DNA of 64,000 bases from JBBSNV01 sp964458605 (lineage in GTDB: Bacteria > Pseudomonadota > Alphaproteobacteria > Reyranellales > JAQSWP01), in NCBI GenBank assembly GCA_964458605.1, contig CAYWLS010000023.1:1-64000 (forward strand), read 5' to 3'. Below, piece by piece: positions 18,149 to 26,575 of the stretch. Each line of letters starts with the position of its first letter. Position 1 is the first letter of the stretch. The notes below the pieces were generated by a model that was given only the letters and a program-made list of their open reading frames with translations, did no database searches and had not been told where the DNA came from. The translations under genes and the position numbers were made by a program.

Positions 18149-19150
18149 ATGGATATTAAATCCGGCTTCGTCGCCACCGTTGGCAATACCCCTCTCATCC
18201 GCCTGCGCGCCGCTTCGGACGCGACCGGCTGCGACATCTACGGCAAGGCGGAATTCCTCAATCCCGGCGGCTCGGTGAAAGACCGCGCGGCGCTGGCCAT
18301 CATCACCGACGCCGAGAGGAAGGGCACCCTCAAGCCCGGCGGCACGGTGGTCGAAGGCACGGCCGGCAATACCGGCATCGGCCTCGCTCTGGTCGGCAAT
18401 GCGCGCGGCTACAAGACCGTGATCGTGATGCCCGAGACCCAGAGCCAGGAAAAGAAGGACATGCTGCGCCTGTGCGGCGTCGACCTGCGGCTGGTGCCGG
18501 CGGCGCCCTACGCCAATCCCGGCAATTACGTGCGCTATTCGGAGACCCTGGCCAACGAACTCGCCAAGAGCGAGCCCAATGGCGTGATCTGGGCCAACCA
18601 GTTCGACAACGTGGCCAACCGCCAGGGCCACTACGAGACGACCGGCAAGGAAATCTGGGACCAGACCGACGGCAAGGTCGATGGCTTCACCTGCTCGGTC
18701 GGCTCGGGCGGCACGCTGGGCGGCGTGGCGATGGCGCTGAAGGAGCGCAACAGGAACGTGCAGATCGTGTTGTCCGACCCGATGGGCTCGGCGCTTTACA
18801 ACTACTACAGGAACGGCGCGCTGAAGGCCGAGGGCAACTCGATCACCGAGGGCATCGGCCAGGGCCGCGTCACCAAGAACCTGGAAGGCGCGCCGCTCGA
18901 CGACGCCTTCCAGATCAGCGACGAGGAAGCCCTGCCGATCCTCTACGACCTGTTGCAGCACGAGGGGCTGTGCCTGGGCGGCTCGTCGGCCATCAACGTG
19001 GCCGGCGCCATCCGGCTGGCCAGAAAGCTCGGCCCGGGCAAGACCATCGTCACCATGCTGTGCGATTCGGGCACGCGCTACCAGTCCAAGCTGTTCAATC
19101 CGGCGTTTTTGCGCGAAAAGAAGCTTCCCATCCCCCCGTGGTTGAGCTGA
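18149..19150 (+). CDS. cysK: Cysteine synthase-family PLP enzyme
   Basis: Beta-replacement enzyme making cysteine from O-acetylserine and sulfide. The 333-residue protein has the opening VGNTPLIRL (12-20), the PLP lysine in NPGGSVKDRAAL near residue 45, a substrate loop EGTAGNTGIGLA near residue 72 (TAGNTG rather than the classic TSGNTG), and the phosphate-binding GSGGTLGG near residue 187. The altered loop and length suit the alphaproteobacterial cysteine synthase A branch, but a cystathionine beta-synthase-like activity cannot be excluded. It takes the sulfide made by CysJI. The next gene begins 10 bases on. Confidence 0.88.
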   Translation: MDIKSGFVATVGNTPLIRLRAASDATGCDIYGKAEFLNPGGSVKDRAALAIITDAERKGTLKPGGTVVEGTAGNTGIGLALVGNARGYKTVIVMPETQSQEKKDMLRLCGVDLRLVPAAPYANPGNYVRYSETLANELAKSEPNGVIWANQFDNVANRQGHYETTGKEIWDQTDGKVDGFTCSVGSGGTLGGVAMALKERNRNVQIVLSDPMGSALYNYYRNGALKAEGNSITEGIGQGRVTKNLEGAPLDDAFQISDEEALPILYDLLQHEGLCLGGSSAINVAGAIRLARKLGPGKTIVTMLCDSGTRYQSKLFNPAFLREKKLPIPPWLS

Positions 19151-19160
19151 AGCTGGAGCG

Positions 19161-19868
19161 ATGACCGAAGAGCTGTTTCGCCAGGACGCCTATCTCAAGG
19201 AATGCGACGCCACCGTGGTGGCGCTGACCGAGCGCGGCATCATTCTCGACCGCACCGTGTTCTATCCCACCGGCGGCGGCCAGCCGGGCGATAGCGGCAG
19301 CCTGCGGTGCGCCGACGGCGCCACGATCGCCATCGCCGACACGCTGAAGGGCGACGGCAGCGGCATCGTCCATGTGCCGGCGCCGAATCAATCCATGCCG
19401 GCGGTCGGCGACAAGGTGACCGCGGCTATCGACTGGGAGCGCCGCCATCGCCACATGCGCATGCATACCTGCATGCACCTGCTGTGCTCGATCGTCAGCG
19501 GCGACGTCACCGGCGGCCAGATCGGCGACGGCAAGGCACGGCTGGATTTCAACATCCCCGGCGACGCGCTGGACAAGGATCACATCGCCGCCGAGCTGAA
19601 CCGGCTGATCCGGGAAGACCATCCGGCGGTGCCGCGCTGGATCTCCGACCAGGAGATGGCGACGCGGCCGGAGCTGGTGCGCACCATGAGCGTCAAGCCG
19701 CCCAGCGGCCAGGGCCAGGTGCGCCTGCTGGACATCGAGGGCATCGACCTGCAGCCCTGCGGCGGCACCCATGTCGCGCGCACCGGCGAGATCGGCCTGG
19801 TCGAGGTCGCCAAGATCGAGAACAAGGGCAAGCAGAACCGCCGCATCAATCTGCGCTTCGCCGAATGA
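19161..19868 (+). CDS. alaX: Alanyl-tRNA editing protein AlaX
   Basis: Free-standing editing domain that hydrolyses Ser-tRNA(Ala) or Gly-tRNA(Ala) mischarged by AlaRS. The 235-residue protein carries zinc ligands HTCMH near residue 99 and CGGTH near residue 197, and the YPTGGGQPGDSG motif near residue 34 (the AlaX second-additional domain type). It begins 10 bases after cysK, so it is likely co-transcribed with it. Confidence 0.92.
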   Translation: MTEELFRQDAYLKECDATVVALTERGIILDRTVFYPTGGGQPGDSGSLRCADGATIAIADTLKGDGSGIVHVPAPNQSMPAVGDKVTAAIDWERRHRHMRMHTCMHLLCSIVSGDVTGGQIGDGKARLDFNIPGDALDKDHIAAELNRLIREDHPAVPRWISDQEMATRPELVRTMSVKPPSGQGQVRLLDIEGIDLQPCGGTHVARTGEIGLVEVAKIENKGKQNRRINLRFAE

Positions 19869-19925
19869 CCTATCCACGCACGCACGCGATCTAGAAACAG
19901 CCCACAACCCGAGCCCCGATCCGCC

Positions 19926-20783
19926 ATGAGCTATCCCCGCCCCGATTCGCTGGTCAGCACCGAATGGCTGGCCGCCCACCTGCAGGCGCCCGACGTGCGC
20001 ATCGTCGACGCCTCCTGGTACCTGCCGGCGATGCAGCGCGACGCCAAGGCGGAGTACGCCCGCGCGCATATCCCCGGTGCGGTGTTCTTCGACATCGACG
20101 AGATTTCCGAGGATGCCTCGCCCTATCCGCACATGCTGCCCAGCGCCGTCAAGTTCACCTCGCGCGTGCAGAAGCTGGGGCTGGGCGACGGCAACCGCAT
20201 CGTCGTTTATGACGGCTATCCGATGCTGAGCGCTCCGCGCGCGTGGTGGATGTTCCGCGTGTTCGGCCATCCCGACGTGGCGGTGCTCGATGGCGGCTTG
20301 AACAAATGGATGGCCGAGGGCCGTCCAACCGAAGACCTGCCGCCGATGCCGCGGCAGCGACATTTCAGCGCCCGGCTCGACAACACCATGGTGCGCGACA
20401 CCGAGGCGGTGAAGGCCGCGCTGGCGCGCGGCGAGCAGGTGGTCGACGTGCGGCCGGCCGAGCGCTTCCGCGGCGACCAGCCCGAGCCGCGCGCGGGCGT
20501 GCGCGCGGGCCACATGCCGGGCGCCATCAACCTGCCCTACCCGACCCTGATCGATCCGCAGCGCGGCACCATGCTGCCAGCCGACCGGCTGCGCGAGAGG
20601 ATCAAGGCCGCCGGCATCGATATCGACAAGCCGGTGATCGCCTCCTGCGGCTCGGGCGTCAGCGCCTGCGTGCTGGGCCTGGCGCTGGACCTGCTGGGCG
20701 CCAAGGGCACCACGATCTACGACGGCTCGTGGGCCGAATGGGGCAGCCGGGCCGACACCCCGGTCGTGATCGGCCCCAAGTGA
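19926..20783 (+). CDS. sseA: 3-mercaptopyruvate/thiosulfate sulfurtransferase
   Basis: Tandem-rhodanese enzyme of 285 residues that moves sulfur from 3-mercaptopyruvate or thiosulfate to thiol acceptors or cyanide. The first, inactive domain has VYDGYPMLSAPRAWWMFRVF near residue 98; the second holds the catalytic loop SCGSGVSACV near residue 240. CGSGV is the loop form of mercaptopyruvate sulfurtransferases, favouring SseA. It fits the surrounding cysteine/methionine genes. Confidence 0.92.
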   Translation: MSYPRPDSLVSTEWLAAHLQAPDVRIVDASWYLPAMQRDAKAEYARAHIPGAVFFDIDEISEDASPYPHMLPSAVKFTSRVQKLGLGDGNRIVVYDGYPMLSAPRAWWMFRVFGHPDVAVLDGGLNKWMAEGRPTEDLPPMPRQRHFSARLDNTMVRDTEAVKAALARGEQVVDVRPAERFRGDQPEPRAGVRAGHMPGAINLPYPTLIDPQRGTMLPADRLRERIKAAGIDIDKPVIASCGSGVSACVLGLALDLLGAKGTTIYDGSWAEWGSRADTPVVIGPK

Positions 20784-20799
20784 TCGCGGGCCACTAGCG

Positions 20800-21375
20800 A
20801 TGGGCGCACCGCCGCGGCACGTGCCGCAAGCGCCGGCGCCCGACGCCGAGGGCAAGATCGCCACCGTCATCACCTATCTCGAGATGACCGGGCCGCCACG
20901 GGGAGAACCCCCGCCGCTTCCCGCCGGCCTGCGGCTCGAACAGGTCGCCCGTTGCAGCGTCGCCTTCTACCGCTTCCTCTACGACACGGTGGGCCGGGAC
21001 TGGCTGTGGTACGAGCGCCGCGTCGTGCACGACGACGAGCTGGCGAGGCTGCTGGCCGATCCGTCGATCGAAGTCCATGTCGCCTATCGCGGCGGCGCGC
21101 CGGCCGGCTTCTTCGAACTCGATGCCCGCCAGGCAGGCGTGATCGACCTGGCCTATTTCGGGCTGATGCCCGAAGCGATCGGCCAGGGCATCGGCCCCTG
21201 GCTGCTGCGCGCCGCGCTCGATCTGGCCTGGGCGGCGCAGCCCGCGCGCGTGACGGTCAACACCAACAGCCTCGACCATCCCGCCGCGCTGCCGACCTAT
21301 CGCAAGGCGGGGTTCGTGCCCTACCGGCGGGTGCGTCATCGTTTCGACGACCCGCGCCTGGCGGGCATCGTGTAG
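20800..21375 (+). CDS. GNAT-family N-acetyltransferase
   Basis: A 191-residue GNAT-fold protein. The acetyl-CoA-binding region is visible as FGLMPEAIGQGIGPWLLRAAL (residues 124-144), and the end NSLDHPAALPTYRKAGFVPYR is the usual C-terminal strand/helix of the fold. Substrate cannot be predicted. It starts 16 bases after sseA and probably belongs to the same transcript. Confidence 0.88.
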   Translation: MGAPPRHVPQAPAPDAEGKIATVITYLEMTGPPRGEPPPLPAGLRLEQVARCSVAFYRFLYDTVGRDWLWYERRVVHDDELARLLADPSIEVHVAYRGGAPAGFFELDARQAGVIDLAYFGLMPEAIGQGIGPWLLRAALDLAWAAQPARVTVNTNSLDHPAALPTYRKAGFVPYRRVRHRFDDPRLAGIV

Positions 21376-21526
21376 CGCCGCGGCACCGGCCGTCCTCTCG
21401 CGCACGCCGAGCCGTGGCGCTGTCCCGACCGCCAGCGTATCCGTCAACGGAGACTTGCTCCGGGCGCATTGGCAGGTGCGGCGACCGATGCCACAATGCC
21501 GCTTTCCTCACCGCAAGCGGCAGGTC

Positions 21527-22753
21527 ATGTCCCAGAGCCAAGACAACAAGGGCAAGCCAGATTCCAAGAAGATCGACACCATCCTGACTTCGGCCGGGCG
21601 CGATCCCGCCGCCAATCACGGCGTGGTCAATCCGCCGGTCTACCACGCCTCGACCATCATCTTCCCGTCGGTAGCGGCGCAGGAGGAGGCGGCCAAGCAT
21701 CCCTACGACCGGATCGGCTACGGCCGCGGCGGTACGCCGACCCAGCGCGCGCTGGAAGAAACCGTGGCCCAGATCGAGGGCGGCTATCGCTGCGTCGCGG
21801 TGCAGTCGGGCCTGGCGGCGATCAGCGGCGCGGTGCTGGGCTTCGTCGGCGCCGGCGACCATGTGCTGATGACCGACAGCGCCTACGGACCGGCGCGGCG
21901 CCTGTGCAACATCATGCTCAAGAAGTTCGGCGTCGAGACCACCTATTTCGATCCGATGATCGGCCGCAACATCGAAAGCCTGATACGACCCAACACCAAG
22001 CTGGTCTATGTCGAGGCGCCCGGCTCGCTGACCTTCGAGGTGCAGGACATCCCGGCGATCGCCGAGGCGGCGCACAAGGCGGGCGCGGTGGTGATCGCCG
22101 ACAACACCTGGGCCACGCCGATGTTCTACAAGCCCTTCGACATGGGCGCCGACGTGTCGGTGCATGCCGGCACCAAATACGTGGTCGGCCATTCCGACGC
22201 CATGCTGGGTCTGATCGATTGCGCCAGCCGCGAGATGTTCGAGGCGGTCAAGAACAACACCCAGTTGCTGGGCTACCATGCCGCGCCGGACGATTCCTAT
22301 CTCGGCCTGCGCGGCCTGCGCACGCTCGCCGTGCGGCTGCGCCGGCACGAGCAGAGCGCGCTGAAACTCGCCGAGTGGCTGAAGGGCCGGCCCGAGGTGG
22401 CGCAGATGCTGCACCCGGCCTTCGCCGACTGCCCGGGCCACGAGATCTTCAAGCGCGACTTCACCGGCTCGTCCGGCCTGTTCGCCTTCGTGCTGAAGCC
22501 GGGCTATGCCAAGGAAGCGGTCGACGCCATGCTCGACGGCATGAAGCTGTTCGGCATCGGCTATAGCTGGGGCGGATTCGAGAGCCTGATGATCCGCGCC
22601 AAGCCCGACATCTTCCGCACCGCCGTGCCGTGGCCCGCCGACCGCACGGTGATCCGCGTGCATATCGGGCTGGACGATGTCGAGGATTTGAAGGCCGACC
22701 TGGCCGCCGGCCTCGATCGGATGAACCACGCCAACAAGAAGGCGGCGGAGTAA
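21527..22753 (+). CDS. metC: Cystathionine beta-lyase
   Basis: PLP enzyme that splits cystathionine into homocysteine, pyruvate and ammonia in methionine synthesis. The 408-residue protein has the family landmarks YGRGGTPTQRALE near residue 64, the cofactor region VQSGLAAISGAVLG near 90, ADNTWATPMFYKPFDMG near 190 and the PLP lysine in HAGTKYVVGHSDAM near 213. ATG at 21527 starts the conserved N-terminus; an upstream ATG at 21455 is less likely. The short YGRxGTPT motif favours the MetC branch over MetB. Convergent with the zur-like gene. Confidence 0.92.
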   Translation: MSQSQDNKGKPDSKKIDTILTSAGRDPAANHGVVNPPVYHASTIIFPSVAAQEEAAKHPYDRIGYGRGGTPTQRALEETVAQIEGGYRCVAVQSGLAAISGAVLGFVGAGDHVLMTDSAYGPARRLCNIMLKKFGVETTYFDPMIGRNIESLIRPNTKLVYVEAPGSLTFEVQDIPAIAEAAHKAGAVVIADNTWATPMFYKPFDMGADVSVHAGTKYVVGHSDAMLGLIDCASREMFEAVKNNTQLLGYHAAPDDSYLGLRGLRTLAVRLRRHEQSALKLAEWLKGRPEVAQMLHPAFADCPGHEIFKRDFTGSSGLFAFVLKPGYAKEAVDAMLDGMKLFGIGYSWGGFESLMIRAKPDIFRTAVPWPADRTVIRVHIGLDDVEDLKADLAAGLDRMNHANKKAAE

Positions 22754-22850
22754 GCACCGTCATATCGAACGCAGCGAAGCATCTTGCTTCGACGGGACAA
22801 ACCTATCGAACGCAGAGCAGATCCTTCGCTTCGCTCGGGATGACGAGCAT
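22754..22850. repeat. REP-like imperfect palindrome between convergent genes (copy A)
   Basis: The 97-base spacer between metC and the zur-like gene is almost all one imperfect inverted repeat. The left arm reads GAACGCAGCGAAGCATCTTG and the right arm GATCCTTCGCTTCGCTCGGG followed by ATGACG, the reverse complement of the left arm with mismatches. Related elements lie at 24163-24262 and 32254-32346. Likely a bidirectional terminator or dispersed palindromic repeat. Confidence 0.6.
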
Positions 22851-23339
22851 CTATTCGGCCGCTTCCTTGCGACAGGCCGCACACATGCCGGCCACTTCGA
22901 CGGTGATGTCCTGCACCGCGAAGCCCCGATCGCCGGCGGCGGCGGACACGCTGCGGCTGACCTTGGGGTCGTCGATCTCCAGCGCGTCGCGGCAGGCGGT
23001 GCAGATCAGGAACAGCCCGCGATGGCGTTCGCCGGGATGGGCGCAGCCGACATAGGCGTTGAGCGATTCGATGCGATGCACCAGGCCGTTCTCGAGCAGG
23101 AAATCCAGCGCCCGGTAGACGGTCGGCGGCGCCGAGCCCAGCCCCTCCTGCCGCAGCGTGTCGAGCACGGCATAGGCGCCGATCGGCCGATGGCTGTTCC
23201 AAACCAGTTCCAGCACCCGCTTGCGCAGATCGGTCAGCCGCACGCCGCGCGACTGGCACAGCTTCTGCGCCGCGGCTACGGCGTCGGCCACGCAGGAGGC
23301 GTGATCGTGCGGATTGGACCTGGCCACCGGCGCGCTCAT
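22851..23339 (-). CDS. zur: Fur-family regulator, Zur-like
   Basis: A 162-residue metal-dependent repressor. The N-terminal winged helix contains RLTDLRKRVLELVWNSHRPI and the family segment PPTVYRALDFLLENGLVHRI near residues 80-100; the C-terminal dimerisation domain has HPGERHRGLFLICTAC and the paired CAAC at the end, which give structural zinc sites. The two CxxC-type pairs and the HRG...C pattern fit Zur better than iron Fur, but metal specificity is inferred. It starts 5 bases after a small Tat-type cysteine protein, so the two are co-transcribed. Confidence 0.85.
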   Translation of the reverse strand: MSAPVARSNPHDHASCVADAVAAAQKLCQSRGVRLTDLRKRVLELVWNSHRPIGAYAVLDTLRQEGLGSAPPTVYRALDFLLENGLVHRIESLNAYVGCAHPGERHRGLFLICTACRDALEIDDPKVSRSVSAAAGDRGFAVQDITVEVAGMCAACRKEAAE

Positions 23340-23344
23340 CGTCG

Positions 23345-23659
23345 CTACACCGTCACCGGGCAGCCGCAGACCGGGCACACGACGTTCTGCGGCCGGGCCG
23401 CCTCGGGCAGATGGCGCGCCGCCAGGAGGCTGCGCACTTCCTCGGCCAGCTTCCGGTGATAGGCCACCTGGCCGCAGGAATTGTGGAACGCGGCCGTGGT
23501 CGGCGCATCGGCCGGCTCCAGCGAAAACGCCCCCGCGCGCCGCGCCGGCAGCGCCATGGCGGCGGCGGCGCCCAGACCGGCCAGGCCGATCCGCAACGCG
23601 GTGCGCCGGTCGAGCCCGATCCGATCGGTTTGAGCAGCAATCTCCGTGGGTTTGCGCAT
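23345..23659 (-). CDS. Small Tat-type exported protein with C-terminal cysteines, upstream of zur
   Basis: A 104-residue protein not assigned to a family. From the ATG at 23659 it shows a twin-arginine signal: DRRTALRIGL followed by a hydrophobic Ala/Gly/Leu stretch and ALPARRAGA, with probable cleavage near residue 46. The mature part (about 60 residues) has one internal cysteine (NSCGQ) and ends CPVCGCPV, a zinc-ribbon-like cluster. An in-frame ATG at 23695 is possible. Only five bases separate it from the zur-like gene, suggesting a metal-related envelope role. This is inference; no enzyme motif is visible. Confidence 0.72.
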   Translation of the reverse strand: MRKPTEIAAQTDRIGLDRRTALRIGLAGLGAAAAMALPARRAGAFSLEPADAPTTAAFHNSCGQVAYHRKLAEEVRSLLAARHLPEAARPQNVVCPVCGCPVTV

Positions 23660-23745
23660 TTTCTCGCCGGGCCGTGTTGCCAAGGGGAGCGACACCCAAT
23701 ATAGAGCGTCAGCCCTCGCCCTGCCAGTGGCCGCCGGAGGATCTC

Positions 23746-24162
23746 ATGACACGCCATGCCGAAGATTCCGCGCTGATCGACCAGGTGCTGCAGGCCATCA
23801 AGTTCAACGACGACGGGCTGGTACCGGCGATCGCCCAGCAGCACGACACCGGCGAGGTGCTGATGCTGGCCTGGATGAACCGCGAGGCGGTGGCCGAGAC
23901 CCTGCGCACCCAGCGCGCCTGCTACTGGTCGCGCTCGCGCAAGAAGCTGTGGCGCAAGGGCGAGGAGTCGGGCCACGTGCAGGTGCTGATCGAGATGCGC
24001 CTGGACTGCGACGCCGATGCGGTGCTGCTGGAAGTGGACCAGACCGGCGTGGCTTGCCACACCGGCCGGCACAACTGTTTCTTCACCGCCGTGCGCCAGG
24101 ACAGGCTGCAGACCGTCGCCGACGTGCAGATCGACCCCGAGACGGTCTACAACAAGGGGTAA
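23746..24162 (+). CDS. hisI: Phosphoribosyl-AMP cyclohydrolase
   Basis: Zinc/magnesium enzyme of histidine synthesis that opens the adenine ring of PR-AMP. The 138-residue single-domain form has LMLAWMNREAV near residue 43, the metal-binding aspartates in LDCDADAVLLEV near residues 86-97, and the cysteines in GVACHTGRHNCFF near 101-113. The start follows AGGATCTC, close to a Shine-Dalgarno. No other his gene is nearby; in alphaproteobacteria hisI is often unlinked. Divergent from the Tat protein/zur pair. Confidence 0.95.
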   Translation: MTRHAEDSALIDQVLQAIKFNDDGLVPAIAQQHDTGEVLMLAWMNREAVAETLRTQRACYWSRSRKKLWRKGEESGHVQVLIEMRLDCDADAVLLEVDQTGVACHTGRHNCFFTAVRQDRLQTVADVQIDPETVYNKG

Positions 24163-24262
24163 CCCTTTCGTCGCGCCGAACGCCAGCGAAGCAGCTTGCT
24201 TCGTCCGGGAGATCGGCGTTGCCGAAAGAAGGTCCTTCGTTTCGCCGAGAACGACGAATGCG
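24163..24262. repeat. REP-like imperfect palindrome between convergent genes (copy B)
   Basis: The spacer between hisI and the M81 peptidase gene contains GAACGCCAGCGAAGCAGCTT and, further on, TCCTTCGTTTCGCCGAGAAC followed by GACG, inverted relative to each other. The pattern and length match copy A at 22754-22850, with more divergence. It too lies between two gene ends. Confidence 0.5.
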
Positions 24263-24271
24263 CTGGACGGA

Positions 24272-25810
24272 TCACCCGTTATACACCGGCCCCTCGGGCC
24301 GCAGGCGGATGCCGCTGCGCAGGTTCTTGTAGTCCAGCCCGGCCGGATCGCTCATATGCGCGCCCGGCGTCTCAACGATCAGGATGGTCTCGGCGATCGG
24401 CTGGAAATCGGCCCGGAAATGCACGGTCGATTTCAGGCCCAGTATGTTGGTCCGGGTCGGCTCGATGCCGACATGGCGGAACATCTCCTGGTCGGCCGCC
24501 TGCACGCGCCGGCAGGCTAGCACCGCCGCCACGCCGCTGTCGATGTCGCGCACCAGCGCCATCGGGCCGATCTGCATCTTGGCGCCGCCGTAGAACGGGC
24601 CGGTGGCGGTGAAATTGCCGCTGTTGATCTTCTCGACCTTCCAGCGCCCGACTGCCGGGGTCTCGCCGCCGTAACCGACTGCCGCGCCGATGCCGCGCTC
24701 CAGCACCGCGCCCTCGCCCGCTTCGTAGGCTTCCTTGGCAGCCTCGGGATCGACCAGCATGCCGATCACCGCGCCGCTGGCCTTGTGGCGCATCAGCGCC
24801 TTGAGCAGCCCGACCGTGTCGGAGGTGCCGCCGGCGCCGGGATTGTCCTGGACGTCGGCCAGCACGATCGGCTTCGACGCCGCCTGGCTGAGTTCCATCG
24901 CCTTCAGCACGCCGCCATCGGCATCGTAGGTCTGGCCGTTGAACTGCGGCTCGCGCGCCTTCAGCGCATTGGCCAGCAGGTCGGCCGCGGCATCGGCGCT
25001 GGCCTGGTCGTAGCCATAGGCCACCAGCGCCGGACCGCATTGGGCGATGTCGGCCGGCGGGAAGCCGGGCGTGATGGTGGCGCTGACGATGTTCAGGTTG
25101 TGGCGCGGCGAGACGGTGGCGCCGCCGCTGCGCTCCAGCTCCTCGATCAGGTCGAACAGGCCCTTGGACGGCTCGTTCAGGGTGCACTGCCAGACCAGCG
25201 GGATGAGGAAATCGAACTGGCGATAGGCCTTGTAGAGCGGCCGCTTCTCCTTCAGCAGCTTGTCGAGCAGCCGCGCCGCCTTGGCGCCGGTTGCCGCCAT
25301 GTCGATATGCGGATAAGTGCGATAGCCGACCAGCGCGGTGGCGAGCCTGGCCATCTGCGGCGTCAGGTTGGCGTGGTAGTCGAGGCTGGCGACGATCGGA
25401 ATAGCGTCGCCCACCACGGCGCGAATCCGCCTGAGCAGCTCGCCCTCGCCGTCCTGGTGATGCTCCGCCACCATGGCGCCGTGCAGGTCGAGATAGATGC
25501 CGTCGAACGGGCCCAGCTTCTCGATGTCTTCCACGATCATGCCGGCAATGCGCTCATAGGCCTCGCGCTCGACATAGGAGCAGGGCGGCGCCGCGGCCCA
25601 GCTCAGCGGCACGATCTCGTGGCCCAGTTCCTGCAGCGCGGGAATGGCGCCGGCGATCGGGATGTTGAAGCCGGCCACCGTCTCGGCCATGGCCGGCCCG
25701 CGCACCAGCGGCGGCCAGGCATCGGCGCGCACGAAATCGTCCCAGCTGGCCTTTTGCGGCGCGAAGGTGTTGGTCTCGTGCTGGAAGCCGCCGACGGCGA
25801 TGCGCGCCAT
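24272..25810 (-). CDS. M81-family metallopeptidase (MlrC-like)
   Basis: A 512-residue protein of the family named after microcystinase C, whose characterised member cleaves linear microcystin products; most members have unknown substrates. Visible landmarks are GGFQHETNTFAP (residues 7-18), DLHGAMVAEHHQDGEGELL near residue 107, SLDYHANLT near 140, and ADVQDNPGAGGTSDT near 319, which together supply the conserved His/Asp metal ligands. No signal peptide. It is divergent from a small lipoprotein gene, and no pathway can be inferred from neighbours. Confidence 0.88.
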   Translation of the reverse strand: MARIAVGGFQHETNTFAPQKASWDDFVRADAWPPLVRGPAMAETVAGFNIPIAGAIPALQELGHEIVPLSWAAAPPCSYVEREAYERIAGMIVEDIEKLGPFDGIYLDLHGAMVAEHHQDGEGELLRRIRAVVGDAIPIVASLDYHANLTPQMARLATALVGYRTYPHIDMAATGAKAARLLDKLLKEKRPLYKAYRQFDFLIPLVWQCTLNEPSKGLFDLIEELERSGGATVSPRHNLNIVSATITPGFPPADIAQCGPALVAYGYDQASADAAADLLANALKAREPQFNGQTYDADGGVLKAMELSQAASKPIVLADVQDNPGAGGTSDTVGLLKALMRHKASGAVIGMLVDPEAAKEAYEAGEGAVLERGIGAAVGYGGETPAVGRWKVEKINSGNFTATGPFYGGAKMQIGPMALVRDIDSGVAAVLACRRVQAADQEMFRHVGIEPTRTNILGLKSTVHFRADFQPIAETILIVETPGAHMSDPAGLDYKNLRSGIRLRPEGPVYNG

Positions 25811-25943
25811 GTCCCACCTCTCCTGCTATGCTCGGTTCGGGATCATAGTAGTGCGCGCGGCGCGGCAAGCGATAGGCATTACCGCCACCTTGCGATCGCG
25901 CCGGCGCTGCACACATTCTGGACAGGAACCCCGCTTCGCGGTG

Positions 25944-26282
25944 ATGCGCATGAAATCCTTCCCCCTGGCCCTCGCCACGGCGCTGCTCCTGGCGCTGGGG
26001 GCCTGCACGTCCTCGCGCTGGGACAAGCCCGATGCCGCTCCGGAGGCGGCGCATGCCGATCTCGCCCAGTGCCGGCGCACCGCCCAGCAGGAGACCTTCC
26101 AGCGCACCACGCGCCCGCCGCTGTTCCCGCCCTTCGGCTTCCGCGGGCCCTTCGACGAGTTCGTATGGGGGCCGAGCTATCAGCAATTTGCCGCCGACCA
26201 GCGCTTCTACCTGCAGAGCCGGCTGACCGACAATTGCATGCGCGCCAAAGGCTACCAGCGTGTCCAGCTCCAGCCGGCTTAG
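25944..26282 (+). CDS. Small lipoprotein of unknown function
   Basis: A 112-residue protein (ATG at 25944, or 110 from the ATG at 25950) with a lipoprotein signal: a hydrophobic stretch ending LLLALGACTSS, where C20 is the probable lipidation site. The mature part has two more cysteines (AQCRR, DNCMR) and an aromatic, Pro/Gly-rich centre. Tethered to an envelope membrane by inference. It overlaps the next small gene by 23 bases, so the two are probably translated together. Confidence 0.72.
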   Translation: MRMKSFPLALATALLLALGACTSSRWDKPDAAPEAAHADLAQCRRTAQQETFQRTTRPPLFPPFGFRGPFDEFVWGPSYQQFAADQRFYLQSRLTDNCMRAKGYQRVQLQPA

Positions 26283-26571
26283 ATCGGCGATCCTGGCCGT
26301 GTCGCTGGGGGCGACGACGACGGCCTTTGCCCAGACATCCGCCCCCGCGCCGACCACGAAGGAGGAATGCCGCAGCTACGCGGCGCGCCAGGCCAACGAA
26401 GACTATATGGCCCAGCGCAGCACCAACCGCGAGACCTCGCCCTTCGCGCGCAGCCCGTCGGGCCGGCCCGACCCGCTGCAGCAAAGCGCCGACCAGCAGG
26501 CGGCGATCGATCGCGCCAAGCTCGAGCAACGTCTCTACGACGACTGCGTGGCCAAGTTGCCCAGCCGGTAG
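26260..26571 (+). CDS. Small exported protein of unknown function
   Basis: A 103-residue protein starting with GTG inside the end of the lipoprotein gene, in another frame. It has a signal peptide (residues 1-25, ending TTAFAQ/T) and a mature region rich in Gln, Arg and Ser with two cysteines (EECRSY, DDCVAK) spaced like those of its neighbour. The shared size and the flanking-cysteine pattern suggest the two could be related or act together. No family recognised. Confidence 0.6.
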   Translation: MSSSSRLRSAILAVSLGATTTAFAQTSAPAPTTKEECRSYAARQANEDYMAQRSTNRETSPFARSPSGRPDPLQQSADQQAAIDRAKLEQRLYDDCVAKLPSR

Positions 26572-26575
26572 ACCG

